A stretch of 18,345 nt of DNA from Zancudomyces culisetae (GCA_001969505.1 LSSK01000766.1:1-18345); one strand, 5' to 3'. Positions 9,266 to 18,345 are shown, counted from the first letter of the stretch. The notes: a model not told the origin generated them from the sequence alone. A program made the numbers and translations.

Positions 9266-11367
9266 TCAGTAAAAGTCAAGATTAAAGAGTGCAAACAAAA
9301 TGTTTTGTAGGACATGGATAGTAAGTAGAATTATTACAGGGATTATATGAGGGTATCGTTTTAGATTCGAAACCGTGATTCCGACAATATCAATATCAAA
9401 AAGGCGGATGGAGACGAGGCTTACCGCATGAGAAACAATCAGTTCAGAAATCCAAATGATGCAGGAGGCTTTTCGAGTCAAATCAAAGCTGTAGTGATAC
9501 TCAGGCTCGTCATCAGTAGGCTTGAACTGAAAGTATGGATATAAACCCTGGTTTAGACCATAGTGGAGGATGTTTATATAGATCAAAAATGCCAGCATTG
9601 TGCTGTTTTCAGCCAGATTCCTGATGTAAAAAGTTAGCGCCAGGTTCCTTTTGTATTCTTTGTAGGGGACGGAGACAAAGCCAAAATGCAAAAGAATCTT
9701 GTAGGTAAAGGAGCACATCCTTAGTGGGATTAAAAGAACAATAAACAGCGAACTTAGTAGCTGGATGTACACATACTGCTTTGGATCTTTGAGGCGGGCA
9801 AAGATATTTCGATAAAATACAAAGTATGTCAAGGTAAAGTACAGCTGGTAGGCATACTCCAACGGCCATGACCGAACCTTCTCAGTAATGATCCAGCTAG
9901 ATATAACATCCAGAGAATTTACTATAAGAATCCATGCATACAAAAAGATTAATCCGGCAAAATTGGTGTGAGGAATGGTGTTGACATAGGTATATCCCAG
10001 GAATTCGCCTGCCATCAGCGCCGCATACCAAAATAAGAATAGCAAACAAAACCAAAAGAAACGTCTGTACGAACTTGGCGTTCTCCATTCCAGTTCGCTG
10101 TGAAACAACGCATCTTCTTCAACCAGCCGCTTTCGACCGCTGGTTTTTCTATAGTTTCTCTGAATCTGAATCATCGACATGATCAAAGGCAGTAAAAGGC
10201 TAATTTGAGTCAATAACATCCACAAGAGCGGCGACTGGACCAGGCTAGGGTCGTGTCTGTAAACCAGGGCGCCAGTTGCAACAGCAAGCAGCCAAGATAT
10301 TGTGTTTGCTGAAACTGCTGACATCGATTCTGGCCACCAGTTGAGAGAATAAATATGAAACAGCCTTGTCACAAGTGCCAAAGAAATTGCATTATATATT
10401 CCAAAGTACACAAACAAAAAGAAATAAAAATCAGCCTTGTATCTTTTTGTTCCATCATTCGTGTATTCTAGGTGGCTTTTTATTGGGAGAGAAACCCACA
10501 ACAATACCACCAGCACCGGAAAAAACACCAAAATCACAAATCGTCCTATCGCTCGATCCATGTAACCCTGGAGTCTTTCTTCAACAGTATTTCCTTTTGA
10601 TTCTATGCTTATTAGTACATCCGACTCGCTCCACGTTCTACTTTTTTGCCTCTTAAGCCGGCTTTCTCTAAACGTTATCATATCTTCCCAGTGTGGATTG
10701 AAGTCTAAAATATTATCTGAAAATATTTCTTCTTCTTCAAAGTTTTTTCGTGCAAACAAGTAATTTTCCGTGGCTTCGTTGTCAAGTGAACCATAATTTG
10801 CCATTTTTTGGGAAACTAAATTACCATTTCCATAACCACTTTCAAACACATCGCTACCAAACGTATTGCCCACACTCGCTCTCTCACTCGCGCTTATTTT
10901 CTTTTTCTCATGTCCTCTCTTTTTCGATTGGTAACTCTGCACCGATCGTTGTTCTTCTTTTGGATGGAAATTCCAAAATTTCTTTTTTTTCAATGCGACA
11001 TTCTCGCCTCTTTTCGAACTACTGGCTCGATACAAGTTGCCTTGACTTTTATGGTCCTTATTTTCATTGTAAATTTCTTCATAAAGCCTTTCTAATTCAG
11101 CATTGAGAATGCTTTGATCCCCATATTTATCATTGCTTTTGCTGTATCCTGCGATTATGCTACTACGCTTTAGAGGATGTTCTAATATGCTGATTCTATC
11201 TCTATTATCAAAATCACCCCCTTCCTCCTCCCCTAAAATGTATTATTTTTTTGACATTTATTGCTATATAAAATTTATGGGAATGTCTAAATATTATACA
11301 AAAAGTATATCATACAACAATTTTTTTTATAAAGTATACTCATTTTACCTTCAAAATCTAAGCCCAT
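9266..11367 (-). CDS. Unrecognised multi-pass membrane protein, 661 residues
   Basis: Two exons, 11367-11349 (MGLDFE plus one base) and 11232-9266, are joined across a 116-nt GT-AG intron (GAAG|GTAAAA ... TTTTAG|GG). The frame is open upstream of the first in-frame TTG (residue 73), which is why the split ATG exon is the better start. Residues 1-235 are hydrophilic, with acidic, Ser- and Lys-rich stretches, and look cytosolic. From about residue 238 there are some 10-11 hydrophobic segments, beginning FVILVFFPVLVVLLW, then FYFFLFVYFGIYNAISLAL, with an HIYSLNWWPESMSA loop after the second. A charged loop (NYRKTSGRKRLVEEDALF) separates the first four from the rest. The chain ends shortly after the last membrane segment (ALFNLDFY). 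I cannot assign a family or substrate. The long intact frame and clean intron make it a real gene. Confidence 0.85.
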
Positions 11368-12148
11368 TTTCGATATTTTTCTAGTATTGTACTGTGTTAT
11401 GATAATTAGATTTTGCACTTGTTTTTTTGTGTCATTTTATAATTTACAATTTTCTTTTTACTTGTTGATAGCTTTGGCAATTAAGAATATCGAAAAGTGC
11501 ATGATACTACTTTAAATACTTGTAAGAATGAAAAGAAAAGAAAAAAATCGAATCTAATAAATAAAATACTATTAATTAATCTCCAAGTACTCTATGTGTC
11601 GTTTTTTTATGAATTCTAGTTGTCAGTTATTATATTTGTATTCCCTTAGAGTCGTATAAAAACCTGGTTTAGTTGTTAGTTTCGATTCGTGTCTTGGAGC
11701 TCTTCTATCCACATCGCATTCTATCACCAAATTTCTCCAGAAACTATCGAAGGTTGCTACTACTTTGACATTTAAAATGCAAACTAATAAATATATCCAA
11801 AAAATCAAAAGCTAAAAACTAAAAAAAATCGTTACAGTTATTAGTGCGTAAACTACCTACCGTTCATTTATTTACACTGATTGTTTAATAGCTTATTATC
11901 ATTTTCAGATTATTATTGATATAATTGACCAGTTTTGTTTAGAAGTCCCAAAATCTGTGCAACAATGTAAATGGTTTTTTTTATTACTTTTATCATCTCT
12001 TATTTGCTACAAATTCAAAATCACCAGCAGTATTTATTCTAATTTCTGCAAATGAAAAATTTGCAAGACTCTATTTCCCTCTGTTTAATCACATGAAAGG
12101 AAAAACTCTTCATTTGTATTCAAAATCAAACAGTTGATGATGAATAAG

Positions 12149-12265
12149 TGTTGTTGAGGGTTGAAGGGTTGGAAGAGTTGGAAGAGTTGAAGAGTTGGAA
12201 GAGTTGAAGAGTTGAAGAGTTGAAGAGTTGGAGGGGTAAAGGGGTAAAGGGGTAAAAGGGTAAAG
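12149..12265 (+). repeat. Compound minisatellite: GAAGAGTTG then GGGGTAAA units
   Basis: About 70-80 bp of 9-bp units (GAAGAGTTG and GGAAGAGTTG variants) pass directly into four 8-bp units of GGGGTAAA type. The strand is strongly purine-biased with almost no C. An apparent minus-strand frame through it translates to Leu/Pro/Phe repeats and is not a gene. Confidence 0.85.
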
Positions 12266-12777
12266 GTTGTGTATTCATACAGATGCTTGAACAGCCTGGT
12301 GGAATGGTAAGTATTAAACGTGAAGTTTCTTAATAATAAAATAGTAGCCCACACACATCCCATCATGAAAATAGCCTCTTGGTAAAATCGGTGTTATCTG
12401 TGGTACACTTATTATGAACCAACTTTAGAGTCAACGTTAATTATAAATAACATCGAAAATCGGAATAATTACTGGGCGTGTGTACAAATGAATGATATCA
12501 AACCATAAGCATATGCGTTTCGATTAATGTCACATAGTTTATATATCATCACCATTCCTTTATGCTTAATGCATCAACGCGAGTCTATGATTTTGCGAGG
12601 TGGAAAATACTAATTGAAATAAAAACTATAACTCAAGCGAGCATCCATGAATTAAAATCATATGCTCTTAATTTTAAATTTTATATCCAAGGGTAATAAA
12701 CACCATGTAAATATTACTACAGCATACAGCATGGTAGCTAGTTTTCCATAAACTGGGTTGTATTAATTTATAATTTA

Positions 12778-12804
12778 TTTTTATTTTTAAATTAAAAATA
12801 AAAA
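12778..12804. repeat. AT-only palindrome, 13-bp arms
   Basis: TTTTTATTTTTAA and TTAAAAATAAAAA flank a single central A. It is a perfect inverted repeat about 500 bp upstream of the GPI-type gene. In such AT-rich DNA it may be chance or a cruciform-prone site. Confidence 0.55.
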
Positions 12805-13069
12805 AGCTAGGTTAGACATGATAATAGATGAAAACTCCCAAGGATCATAGTTATCATGGTGATGATTAGATTATAACAATGCAGCTTATTGATGTACACA
12901 AGAGCCATGATTTAGTTTAGTTCTGGCCTCAACAGTAATATCTAGTCAGTTGGTGGCATAATTACACCAAGGAGTTCATCAACTCTGCAATAACTATTGC
13001 AACACTAAAACGGGTTTTTAAGTTTGTACTATTTAGTGGAAACACTTTTTACATGTAAACACACAAAAA

Positions 13070-13140
13070 AAGAAAGATGAAGGGATGAAGAGGAAGATGA
13101 ATTGTTGAGAGAGAGAGAGAAAAAAAAAAGGAAAAAAAAG
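13070..13140 (+). promoter_or_regulatory. GA-rich tract upstream of a TATA box
   Basis: From 13070 to the TATA box the plus strand is almost only purines plus T: GAAAGATGAAGGGATGAAGA, then (GA)n and A runs. Such tracts exclude nucleosomes and can bind GAGA-type factors in other eukaryotes; here that is inference from position directly before the TATA box. Confidence 0.4.
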
Positions 13141-13148
13141 TATATAAA
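13141..13148 (+). promoter_or_regulatory. TATA box of the cysteine-rich surface protein gene
   Basis: TATATAAA, 165 nt upstream of the ATG at 13306. The predicted leader carries a perfect (AAAT)n run at 13261-13285 and a CTTCAATAAAAATGAG start context with A at -3. A strong TATA box suits a highly or conditionally expressed gene. Confidence 0.65.
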
Positions 13149-13260
13149 CAGACACTACAACCCCTTCTGTTTGTAAATATCATCCATTCGACTTGCCAGC
13201 GTTAAAAATCACAAGTAAAGAGATATTATACTCTCCAGTAAAACAAATATTTTCGAATTG

Positions 13261-13285
13261 AAATAAATAAATAAATAAATAAATA
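13261..13285 (+). repeat. AAAT tetranucleotide microsatellite in the 5' leader
   Basis: Six perfect four-base units in the predicted 5' untranslated leader, about 20 nt before the start codon at 13306. Confidence 0.85.
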
Positions 13286-13305
13286 CAGCACCAACTTCAA
13301 TAAAA

Positions 13306-13743
13306 ATGAGATTCACAAAACTCGCAGTCATCATTAGTACCGTAGCTTTCACCTTTGCCAGTGGAGCAACAACTCAAGAGCAGTGTTTCCTGACCACATG
13401 CAAGGGTAGTCCTACAGACACCGAATGTGTATCCAGATGCTTCCAACTTAAAAATGTACCCACCAACGATCAAGTGCAAAAGGCAAATGCTTGTTTTGTA
13501 GACTGTAACAAGTACCAAAGGGACTTTTATGGAAACTGTGTAATTAACTGTTTTGTGGTCCATTATAATGTGAATCAAACCTACACAAGCTTACCAAGTG
13601 CTAACTCTAGCAGTGAATTAGATAATAAAAAAAATAGTGCTAGTAGAGCTACAATTTATTTTGATAAATCAGATAACTCCATGTTTTTCACTAGTATTGG
13701 TGCTCTGATTATGTTTATGGCTTTTATGTTGGGACTATTTTAA
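13306..13743 (+). CDS. Small secreted cysteine-rich protein, probably GPI-anchored
   Basis: A single exon of 145 residues; I know no named family for it. Residues 1-20 are a signal peptide (MRFTKLAVIISTVAFTFASG). The mature N-terminal half has eight cysteines at 27, 32, 41, 45, 63, 67, 78 and 82, in two similar blocks: C-x4-C-x8-C-x3-C and C-x3-C-x10-C-x3-C. This suggests an internal duplication with four disulphides. Next comes a Ser/Asn-rich linker with two N-glycosylation sequons (N90-Q-T, N100-S-S), then a 20-residue hydrophobic C-terminus with no charged tail (MFFTSIGALIMFMAFMLGLF). The tail follows small residues (DNS), the pattern of a GPI attachment signal. It is therefore probably a cell-surface protein. 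A simple type I membrane protein is the alternative. A strong TATA box and GA-rich tract precede it. Confidence 0.85.
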   Translation: MRFTKLAVIISTVAFTFASGATTQEQCFLTTCKGSPTDTECVSRCFQLKNVPTNDQVQKANACFVDCNKYQRDFYGNCVINCFVVHYNVNQTYTSLPSANSSSELDNKKNSASRATIYFDKSDNSMFFTSIGALIMFMAFMLGLF

Positions 13744-13808
13744 GAAGAAAGGAAGAAAGGAAGAAAGGAAGAAAGGAAGAAAGGAAGAAAGGAAGAAAGG
13801 AAGGAAGG
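13744..13808 (+). repeat. GAAGAAAG 8-bp tandem repeat abutting the stop codon
   Basis: Seven perfect copies of GAAGAAAG begin at the base after the TAA stop of the surface protein, followed by GAAGGAAGG variants. The repeat would be transcribed in the 3' UTR. AATAAA, a possible polyadenylation signal, follows near 13838. Confidence 0.9.
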
Positions 13809-14181
13809 GAGTTGATCTACCAAGTAATGATATGAAAAATAAAAACAGCCAGATTCGATAATATCTTTTTGACTATAAATATTTTTTTTTAATGTTAAGT
13901 TTAGTTCTTTAAGAAAGTAAAAAAATACTAGATACTGTAATAATGAGGATAACCGATATAATATATTAAAAGTGTGTAATAGGCAGAGTTTTAAATAAAG
14001 TATCTACAAATAAAAAAGGATCAATTAAACTCCCACTCATTTCCAACTTTTATAACAAGTTTGGGTGTATCATACAACAAGACTAAAGACAGTTTTAAAA
14101 TCTTTTAGAAGTTATGAAAAGAGGTTTATTTGTAAATGCATATCAGGAACTTACATTTAAAGATTGTAAAGAAACAAACTA
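13809..14181. other. Convergent 3' region of the surface protein and helicase genes
   Basis: AT-rich spacer between two converging genes. It contains the candidate polyadenylation signal AATAAA near 13838 for the plus-strand gene and several AT runs. I see no coding frame or RNA gene. Confidence 0.6.
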
Positions 14182-16821
14182 TTAAGATCTAGATTTTTTC
14201 ATTCTAGGACCAGAATATTCGGAAATATCAGAGGCGATAACAAAGTCACTAGAAGAGTTGGTATTGGGGTTGGAATTATAACTATTAAATTTGGAAGAAG
14301 AGGAAGAAGAGGAGGAGCGCTTGGAGGAATTGGTAGAATTACTGGAATTACCCGCGGATGTAGCTTTTGAAGGTCGAGAAGGATTAGCAATAGATCTAGG
14401 AGATTCACGGAGAGCAAAGGACTTTGCAAAATGACCAAGATGGAGAGATTTAAAGTTGAAATGTGAACGCTGAGCAGAGGAATGGGTATTGTAAGCCCTT
14501 ACGGAAGAAAGATAAGCATTCTTGGCAAGAGTAGCAATACTAGGAGGTGATGATGATGATGATGATGATGATGTGGTGGTGGTGTTGGTCGTCGTCGTCG
14601 TGGCGGAGGAGGAGGAAGATGGTAAATTTGAGGAGGGTTTAGGATCAATGATGATCAGCAACTCAAAAATGGATTGCAGTTTGGCAGATAAAGTGACATA
14701 TTGGTTTTCATAACCAGACAAGTATTTAGCAGCAAGTTTGAGTAGATCCAAGTAAGATTCATAAGAAGGAGAAAAACCAGCAAAATTTTTGTTTGTTGAA
14801 GAAAGCGAAGTTGATAAATAATTGACATAGGAAAGCTGATTTGGCAGCAAAAACAAACAGGAAGTACCGAAATTACCAAGTCTCGCAGTTCGGCCCACAC
14901 GATGGATATAGTCATCAATAGATGTCGGTGGGTCATAGTGCACGATGTTTGTGACGTAAGGTATGTCAAGACCACGTGACGCAACATCAGAACATATCAG
15001 AATTTTGTTTGTATCTTTGTCGGAAGCAACAAAGGCGTTGGTAGTGGCAGTTCGAATCTGTTGAGAAAGGGAGCCGTGAAGTCTATAGATGTTTGTGTTT
15101 TTGAATAGGGCGCAGGTAGCGTAAATTTCAGAATCTTGGCTTTTGTTTTGGTTGTTAGAAATTACAGAATTCAAATCAAGATCTTCATTTGCGGCAGAGG
15201 AGGAGAGTAGTGAAGAGAAATCAGCTGACGAAAACAGATTGTATAAAAAATCGACAGAATCTCTATTAGATAAAAACACCAAGATTTTGCTACTGTTATT
15301 TTCGGCTAGTTGTTTCTTTTGTTGGTTGCGAATACAAGTATATAGCAAGAAGGCAAGAGCAACTAGACGAAGTTTTGTGGGAACAATAAGATACTCATTT
15401 CGCAATTGTGAAGGAATAGCTTGTTGCTGTTGCTGTTGGTTTGATAAAGAGTCATTGTTTGTATTTAAATCTATAGGATTATCAAGAGCAGACAGAGTAA
15501 TTGGATTAACAAGAGCTAAATCAACTAGACTTTTGACGTTGTTTTTTAGAGTTGCAGAACAGAGAACTGTAGTCAGTTCTTTGGTTTGTTTAGCCTTTAA
15601 ATGCGATAAAATACTAGTGATTGTGTCGTGGAAACCCATTTCAAGCAATCGATCAGCCTCGTCCAAAACCAGCCACCCGAGCTGATCTACCCCAAACGAT
15701 TGAGTATTAGTCAAATGATCCAACAATCGTCCAGGTGTACAGCAGAGAATGTTTATTCCCTTTCGAAGCCGTGCCTTTTCGCTGCTTTTCTTCTCTCCAC
15801 CAATCAACACTCCACTTACAGCCCAATGGAACTTTATACCTCCATGCTTACTCAAAATTTTTGTTGGAATATTCAGTAGTTTTCTGGCGGTTTCATGAAC
15901 TTGGTTTGCAAGCTCTCTGGTCGGTACTAAAACGATCGCCAGTGTACCAACACTTCGTTCCATGTCATTTTTAATACTCTTGCTTCTATCAATTGAAAGG
16001 TTGAGAATCCAGTTTACTATCGGAACTAAATAACTAAGTGTTTTTCCACTTCCTGTTTCAGCTTGGATAAAGCTGTCGCGGTTTTTTTGAATCAGTTTTG
16101 GAATTGCAATACTTTGTATCTTTGTTGGTTTTGTGATATCCATCATCTCTCCAAGCTGGTCACGGATAACCCCATGTAAAGCCTCAAAATCCTTTTTCTC
16201 CAACGTACTGTTTGAAGTTTTGTTTTGACTGTTTTGTTGAGCATTTCTTTTATCAGTCATGTTATTGGCGTGTTTAATTGTATGCTCCAGTATGGTCGTA
16301 TCTACCTTTTCGGTATTTGAAAAAAGTGAACTTGCTACTTTGATATGACTAATGGCCTTTTTCTGCTTGTTTGCCGCCTCATCCTCACCCTCGACCTCAC
16401 CTCGACCTTCCTTCTCTCCATATTCTTCTCCTTCGTAATCCTCTACTTGCATTCTATCGCCTTTTCTAGTATTATTTCTCCTTTCCACATTTGATCCAGT
16501 TGCATTTTTTGCTTCAGCCTTATTATCAAACCTTTTTGATTCGAGTTGTGTATTTCCACTCTCTTGTTGTTTAGATCCTAGACTTCCCGTGTTGTCGTTA
16601 TTGGGCTTTCGATCGTCATTCTCAGATCCTTGCCCTGATTTTCCCTTGGATCTGGCAAGTTTGTTGAACTTACGCCGCTCTAGCTTTTTCGCAAGATGTC
16701 GCTGTCGCCAGTTCTTTCCCTTTTGATTTTTACTATCTAATGCTACAGATCGGCTGAAGACCTTGGTGCTTTTTCCGGAATCACCTGAAGTTAAATTCAG
16801 TACTATATCGCCTCCTTCCAT
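14182..16821 (-). CDS. DBP7: DEAD-box RNA helicase, DBP7/DDX31 type
   Basis: One intact exon encodes 879 residues. Residues 1-165 are basic and acidic low-complexity sequence, including the nuclear-type stretch RQRHLAKKLERRKFNKLARS. All helicase motifs are present: Q-motif region near 232-237 (PTKIQS), Walker A AETGSGKT 254-261, PTRELANQ 300-307, TPGR 362-365, DEAD 387-390, SAT 422-424, SDVASRGLDIP 611-621 and HRVGRTARLG 640-649. The C-terminal extension holds the Dbp7/DUF4217 signature SVRAYNTH ... KSLHLGHFAKSFALRESP (773-808). Family knowledge: Dbp7 works in the nucleolus in early 60S ribosomal subunit assembly. Odd points: a Q6 run (463-468) and an acidic insert between the two RecA domains, a Ser/Thr homopolymer (735-758) encoded by trinucleotide repeats, and a long Ser-rich tail. 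ATG at 16821 starts the long frame; no alternative is needed. Confidence 0.93.
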   Translation of the reverse strand: MEGGDIVLNLTSGDSGKSTKVFSRSVALDSKNQKGKNWRQRHLAKKLERRKFNKLARSKGKSGQGSENDDRKPNNDNTGSLGSKQQESGNTQLESKRFDNKAEAKNATGSNVERRNNTRKGDRMQVEDYEGEEYGEKEGRGEVEGEDEAANKQKKAISHIKVASSLFSNTEKVDTTILEHTIKHANNMTDKRNAQQNSQNKTSNSTLEKKDFEALHGVIRDQLGEMMDITKPTKIQSIAIPKLIQKNRDSFIQAETGSGKTLSYLVPIVNWILNLSIDRSKSIKNDMERSVGTLAIVLVPTRELANQVHETARKLLNIPTKILSKHGGIKFHWAVSGVLIGGEKKSSEKARLRKGINILCCTPGRLLDHLTNTQSFGVDQLGWLVLDEADRLLEMGFHDTITSILSHLKAKQTKELTTVLCSATLKNNVKSLVDLALVNPITLSALDNPIDLNTNNDSLSNQQQQQQAIPSQLRNEYLIVPTKLRLVALAFLLYTCIRNQQKKQLAENNSSKILVFLSNRDSVDFLYNLFSSADFSSLLSSSAANEDLDLNSVISNNQNKSQDSEIYATCALFKNTNIYRLHGSLSQQIRTATTNAFVASDKDTNKILICSDVASRGLDIPYVTNIVHYDPPTSIDDYIHRVGRTARLGNFGTSCLFLLPNQLSYVNYLSTSLSSTNKNFAGFSPSYESYLDLLKLAAKYLSGYENQYVTLSAKLQSIFELLIIIDPKPSSNLPSSSSSATTTTTNTTTTSSSSSSSSPPSIATLAKNAYLSSVRAYNTHSSAQRSHFNFKSLHLGHFAKSFALRESPRSIANPSRPSKATSAGNSSNSTNSSKRSSSSSSSSKFNSYNSNPNTNSSSDFVIASDISEYSGPRMKKSRS
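14546..14620 (+). repeat. Coding trinucleotide repeats in DBP7 (Ser/Thr tract)
   Basis: Plus-strand runs of GAT, then GTG, GTC and GAG triplets. On the coding minus strand they read as polyserine, polythreonine and polyserine, residues 735-758 of the helicase, in the linker before the family-specific C-terminal motif. Repeat length may vary between strains. Confidence 0.85.
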
Positions 16822-17154
16822 TTCTATACTTTAAGTGTTTGGTTATACCCTGGTTTGTTCTGGTTCTATTCTTTTGTTTATAATAGCTATTTACATTTAC
16901 TAGTGGTAATATTAATGCTCTCCTGCTTTTTACTGTAAAATACCATTCTGTCCTTGTTTTGATCCACAATATATATACTATGAAAAAAAATAAAAATTAA
17001 AAAATTTTCAGCGAAAAAAAAAAACCAAATTTGAATGGGAAGTACTTATTGGCTAATTTAAATGAAATAAATGATGGAATTGGTGGTAAAAAAAAATTAA
17101 AAAAAGGATGGAATAGCAAAATAATGCAATAAAAAAAAATAGAATACTATCTCG
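16822..17154. other. Spacer between aspartyl aminopeptidase and DBP7
   Basis: Both flanking genes are on the minus strand. A TATATATA candidate lies at about 16969-16978, some 150 nt upstream of the DBP7 ATG. The rest is A/T runs with no gene evident. Confidence 0.55.
16969..16978 (-). promoter_or_regulatory. TATA box candidate for DBP7
   Basis: AGTATATATA-like run on the minus strand, about 150 nt upstream of the ATG at 16821. The distance matches the other TATA boxes in this window, but the run sits in AT-rich DNA, so confidence is moderate. Confidence 0.4.
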
Positions 17155-18306
17155 TTAATCGCAAATGATCTTGGAATCAAGTTCAGTGAATTCGTGGAAA
17201 AAGGCCTTGAAGAGATCAATGGAAAATTTGACATCATCCGTGCCCATCGTTTCCCGAATACTGTGCATTCCGAGCATAGGATTTCCAACATCTATAAAAT
17301 ATATAAAAAAGTGTTGGAAATGGTTTGGCGATTATTTACAAATTGTGCAGAAAGAAAAAGCAAATTATCGAAATAAATATAATCAGATTAAGAACTAACC
17401 TATTGTTCTAATGCCAAGGTTGGAGCTGATAAGTGGGCCAATGGTAGAGCCGCATGGTGAATCGTTGCGGACCACAAACTCTTGAATGGGGAGCTGGTGT
17501 CTCTTTGCTAGGACTTTTAGAGCCAAAGAAGTAGCATAGGTTGTGGCGTATCTCTGGTTGGCATTTATTTTGATTACAATACCACCATTCATTTTTGGAG
17601 CGTGGTTTTCCTCGTGTTTTTCACTAGTTTGAGTAGCGAAAAAAAATAATTAAGAAATGATTACAAGACGCAAAGAAGCTAAAAGGGGGAAATAAATAGA
17701 AAATAAAAACTTACGAGTAGTTTGGATGAATGGCATGGGCCATATCAGCAGAAATCAAAAAGCTGTTGGCTATACACTCTTCGAATGCACAAGGCGAGCC
17801 AAAGGCGTTCAAGCGCCTCAGAGTTGATTCTAGCAGCATTGAGTCGGCACCATATGCAGAGCGCGATCCAATTTCTTCATTATCAAACAGTGCAATCATC
17901 CGGATGCTTTTGTCTTGCTCAATTGAGTACGATGGGTCATCCAAACTTCTTAGCAGAGCCTCGACGGAACAGTACGAACTGTTGAGATTATCGAGCCTGG
18001 GTGAAAAGATAAAGTCGTTTGATATTCCTCCGACTGATGATGGTTGCGTGTCATATAAACACAACTCAAAGTCGTTGATTTGACTTACTATTATTTATTG
18101 TTTTTTTTTTACTCGGTTAATCTCAAAGTATATACATCAATAATAAAAATATAATAATAACAATAAACCAACCTTGAACGCCCAATTTGTCTGCAATCCG
18201 AGTCAGAAGCAACGTGTGATGGTTTGCATCGATTGTTGCCTCTGTTACAGTTCCATTATCGCCACTTACATCCTCTTTTGCTGCTCGCTCATTCGTTCCA
18301 TTAGCC
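17155..18306 (-). CDS. Aspartyl aminopeptidase (M18), 3' part
   Basis: The visible exons are 18306-18173, 18087-17715, 17623-17400 and 17291-17155, with introns of 85, 91 and 108 nt; the 5' exons lie beyond the window. All joins restore family sequence, e.g. LGVQ-V-SQINDFELCLYDTQPS, HPNY-S-EKHEENHAP and GIRTI-D-VGNPMLGMHS. M18 zinc and catalytic residues are visible in PRLDNL, FDNEEIGS (the Glu pair), ISADMAHA and GMHSIRE. The first metal-binding His is in the missing part. Family knowledge: the enzyme removes N-terminal Asp/Glu from peptides as a large tetrahedral complex in the cytosol or vacuole (human DNPEP, yeast Ape4). The stop is TAA at 17157-17155. The left edge of the first visible exon (AATTAG|G at 18307) is the least certain junction, because the family varies there. 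Confidence 0.92.
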
Positions 18307-18345
18307 CTAATTATCCATAATCAACTTCAATGTTACCACACCAAC

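Larger units (their letters stand above)
11368..13305. other. Intergenic region between two divergent genes
   Basis: This 1.9-kb spacer holds the promoters of the membrane-protein gene (minus) and the GPI-type protein gene (plus). Most is very AT-rich. A less AT-rich island near 11640-11770 has open frames on both strands: minus, 61 codons ending at 11623 and starting at TTG; plus, about 47 codons ending in a stop at 11814-11816. Either could be an exon of a small gene, but I cannot build a model. It also contains the minisatellite at 12149-12265, an AT-rich palindrome near 12778-12804 and a GA-rich tract before the TATA box at 13141. Confidence 0.55.

Noticed and set aside
12085-12366. 93-codon minus-strand frame, Leu/Pro/Phe-rich repeats
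   Set aside because: It is the translation of the minisatellite in non-coding DNA; no start context or homology supports it.
13297-13578. 93-codon minus-strand frame opposite the surface protein
   Set aside because: It is a shadow of the plus-strand gene, which has signal peptide, ordered cysteines and promoter signals.

Overview
The window looks like nuclear DNA of a fungus, probably an early-diverging, AT-rich lineage; that placement is an inference and no database was searched. The support is: many short introns (about 67-200 nt) with GTAAGT/GTAAGC-type donors and, in some, TACTAA/CTAAC-like branch sites; TATA boxes about 150-175 nt upstream of some start codons; a secreted protein with the His1 signature of lytic polysaccharide monooxygenases; and fungal-looking copies of housekeeping proteins. 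Intergenic DNA is very AT-rich and full of simple repeats. There are no bacterial-type operons, CRISPR arrays, transposase genes, rRNAs or tRNAs that I can see.

Layout, left to right. (1) Positions 1-228, minus: 5' part of a secreted LPMO-like protein cut by the window edge. (2) About 2 kb of AT-rich spacer with one doubtful 62-codon ORF. (3) 2194-2754, plus: two-exon mitochondrial Fe-S assembly protein ISA2/ISCA2. (4) 4588-2973, minus: eight-exon splicing factor PRP18, convergent with ISA2. (5) 6700-5396, minus: three-exon low-molecular-weight thioredoxin reductase whose first exon has only 15 coding bases. (6) 6968-7616, plus: a tentative three-exon gene for an unrecognised 111-residue protein, divergent from the reductase. 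(7) 1.6 kb of spacer. (8) 11367-9266, minus: unrecognised 661-residue multi-pass membrane protein with a 19-base first coding exon. (9) 1.9 kb of spacer with a 9-bp/8-bp minisatellite. (10) 13306-13743, plus: small cysteine-rich, probably GPI-anchored surface protein with its own TATA box, flanked by purine-rich repeats. (11) 16821-14182, minus: DBP7/DDX31-type DEAD-box helicase for ribosome biogenesis. (12) 18306-17155, minus: 3' part of aspartyl aminopeptidase (M18), cut by the right edge.

The genes do not form one pathway. They are an ordinary eukaryotic mixture: Fe-S assembly, splicing, redox, ribosome assembly, peptide turnover and cell-surface proteins. The coding sequences of ISA2, PRP18, the reductase, the membrane protein and the peptidase were rebuilt by joining exons at sites that keep the frame; for the recognised ones the junctions also restore known family sequence. 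I found no convincing new multi-gene system. The points most worth a second look are the two secreted proteins, the unrecognised membrane protein, the tentative small gene, and a GC-AG intron plus a stop-free in-frame intron inside PRP18.
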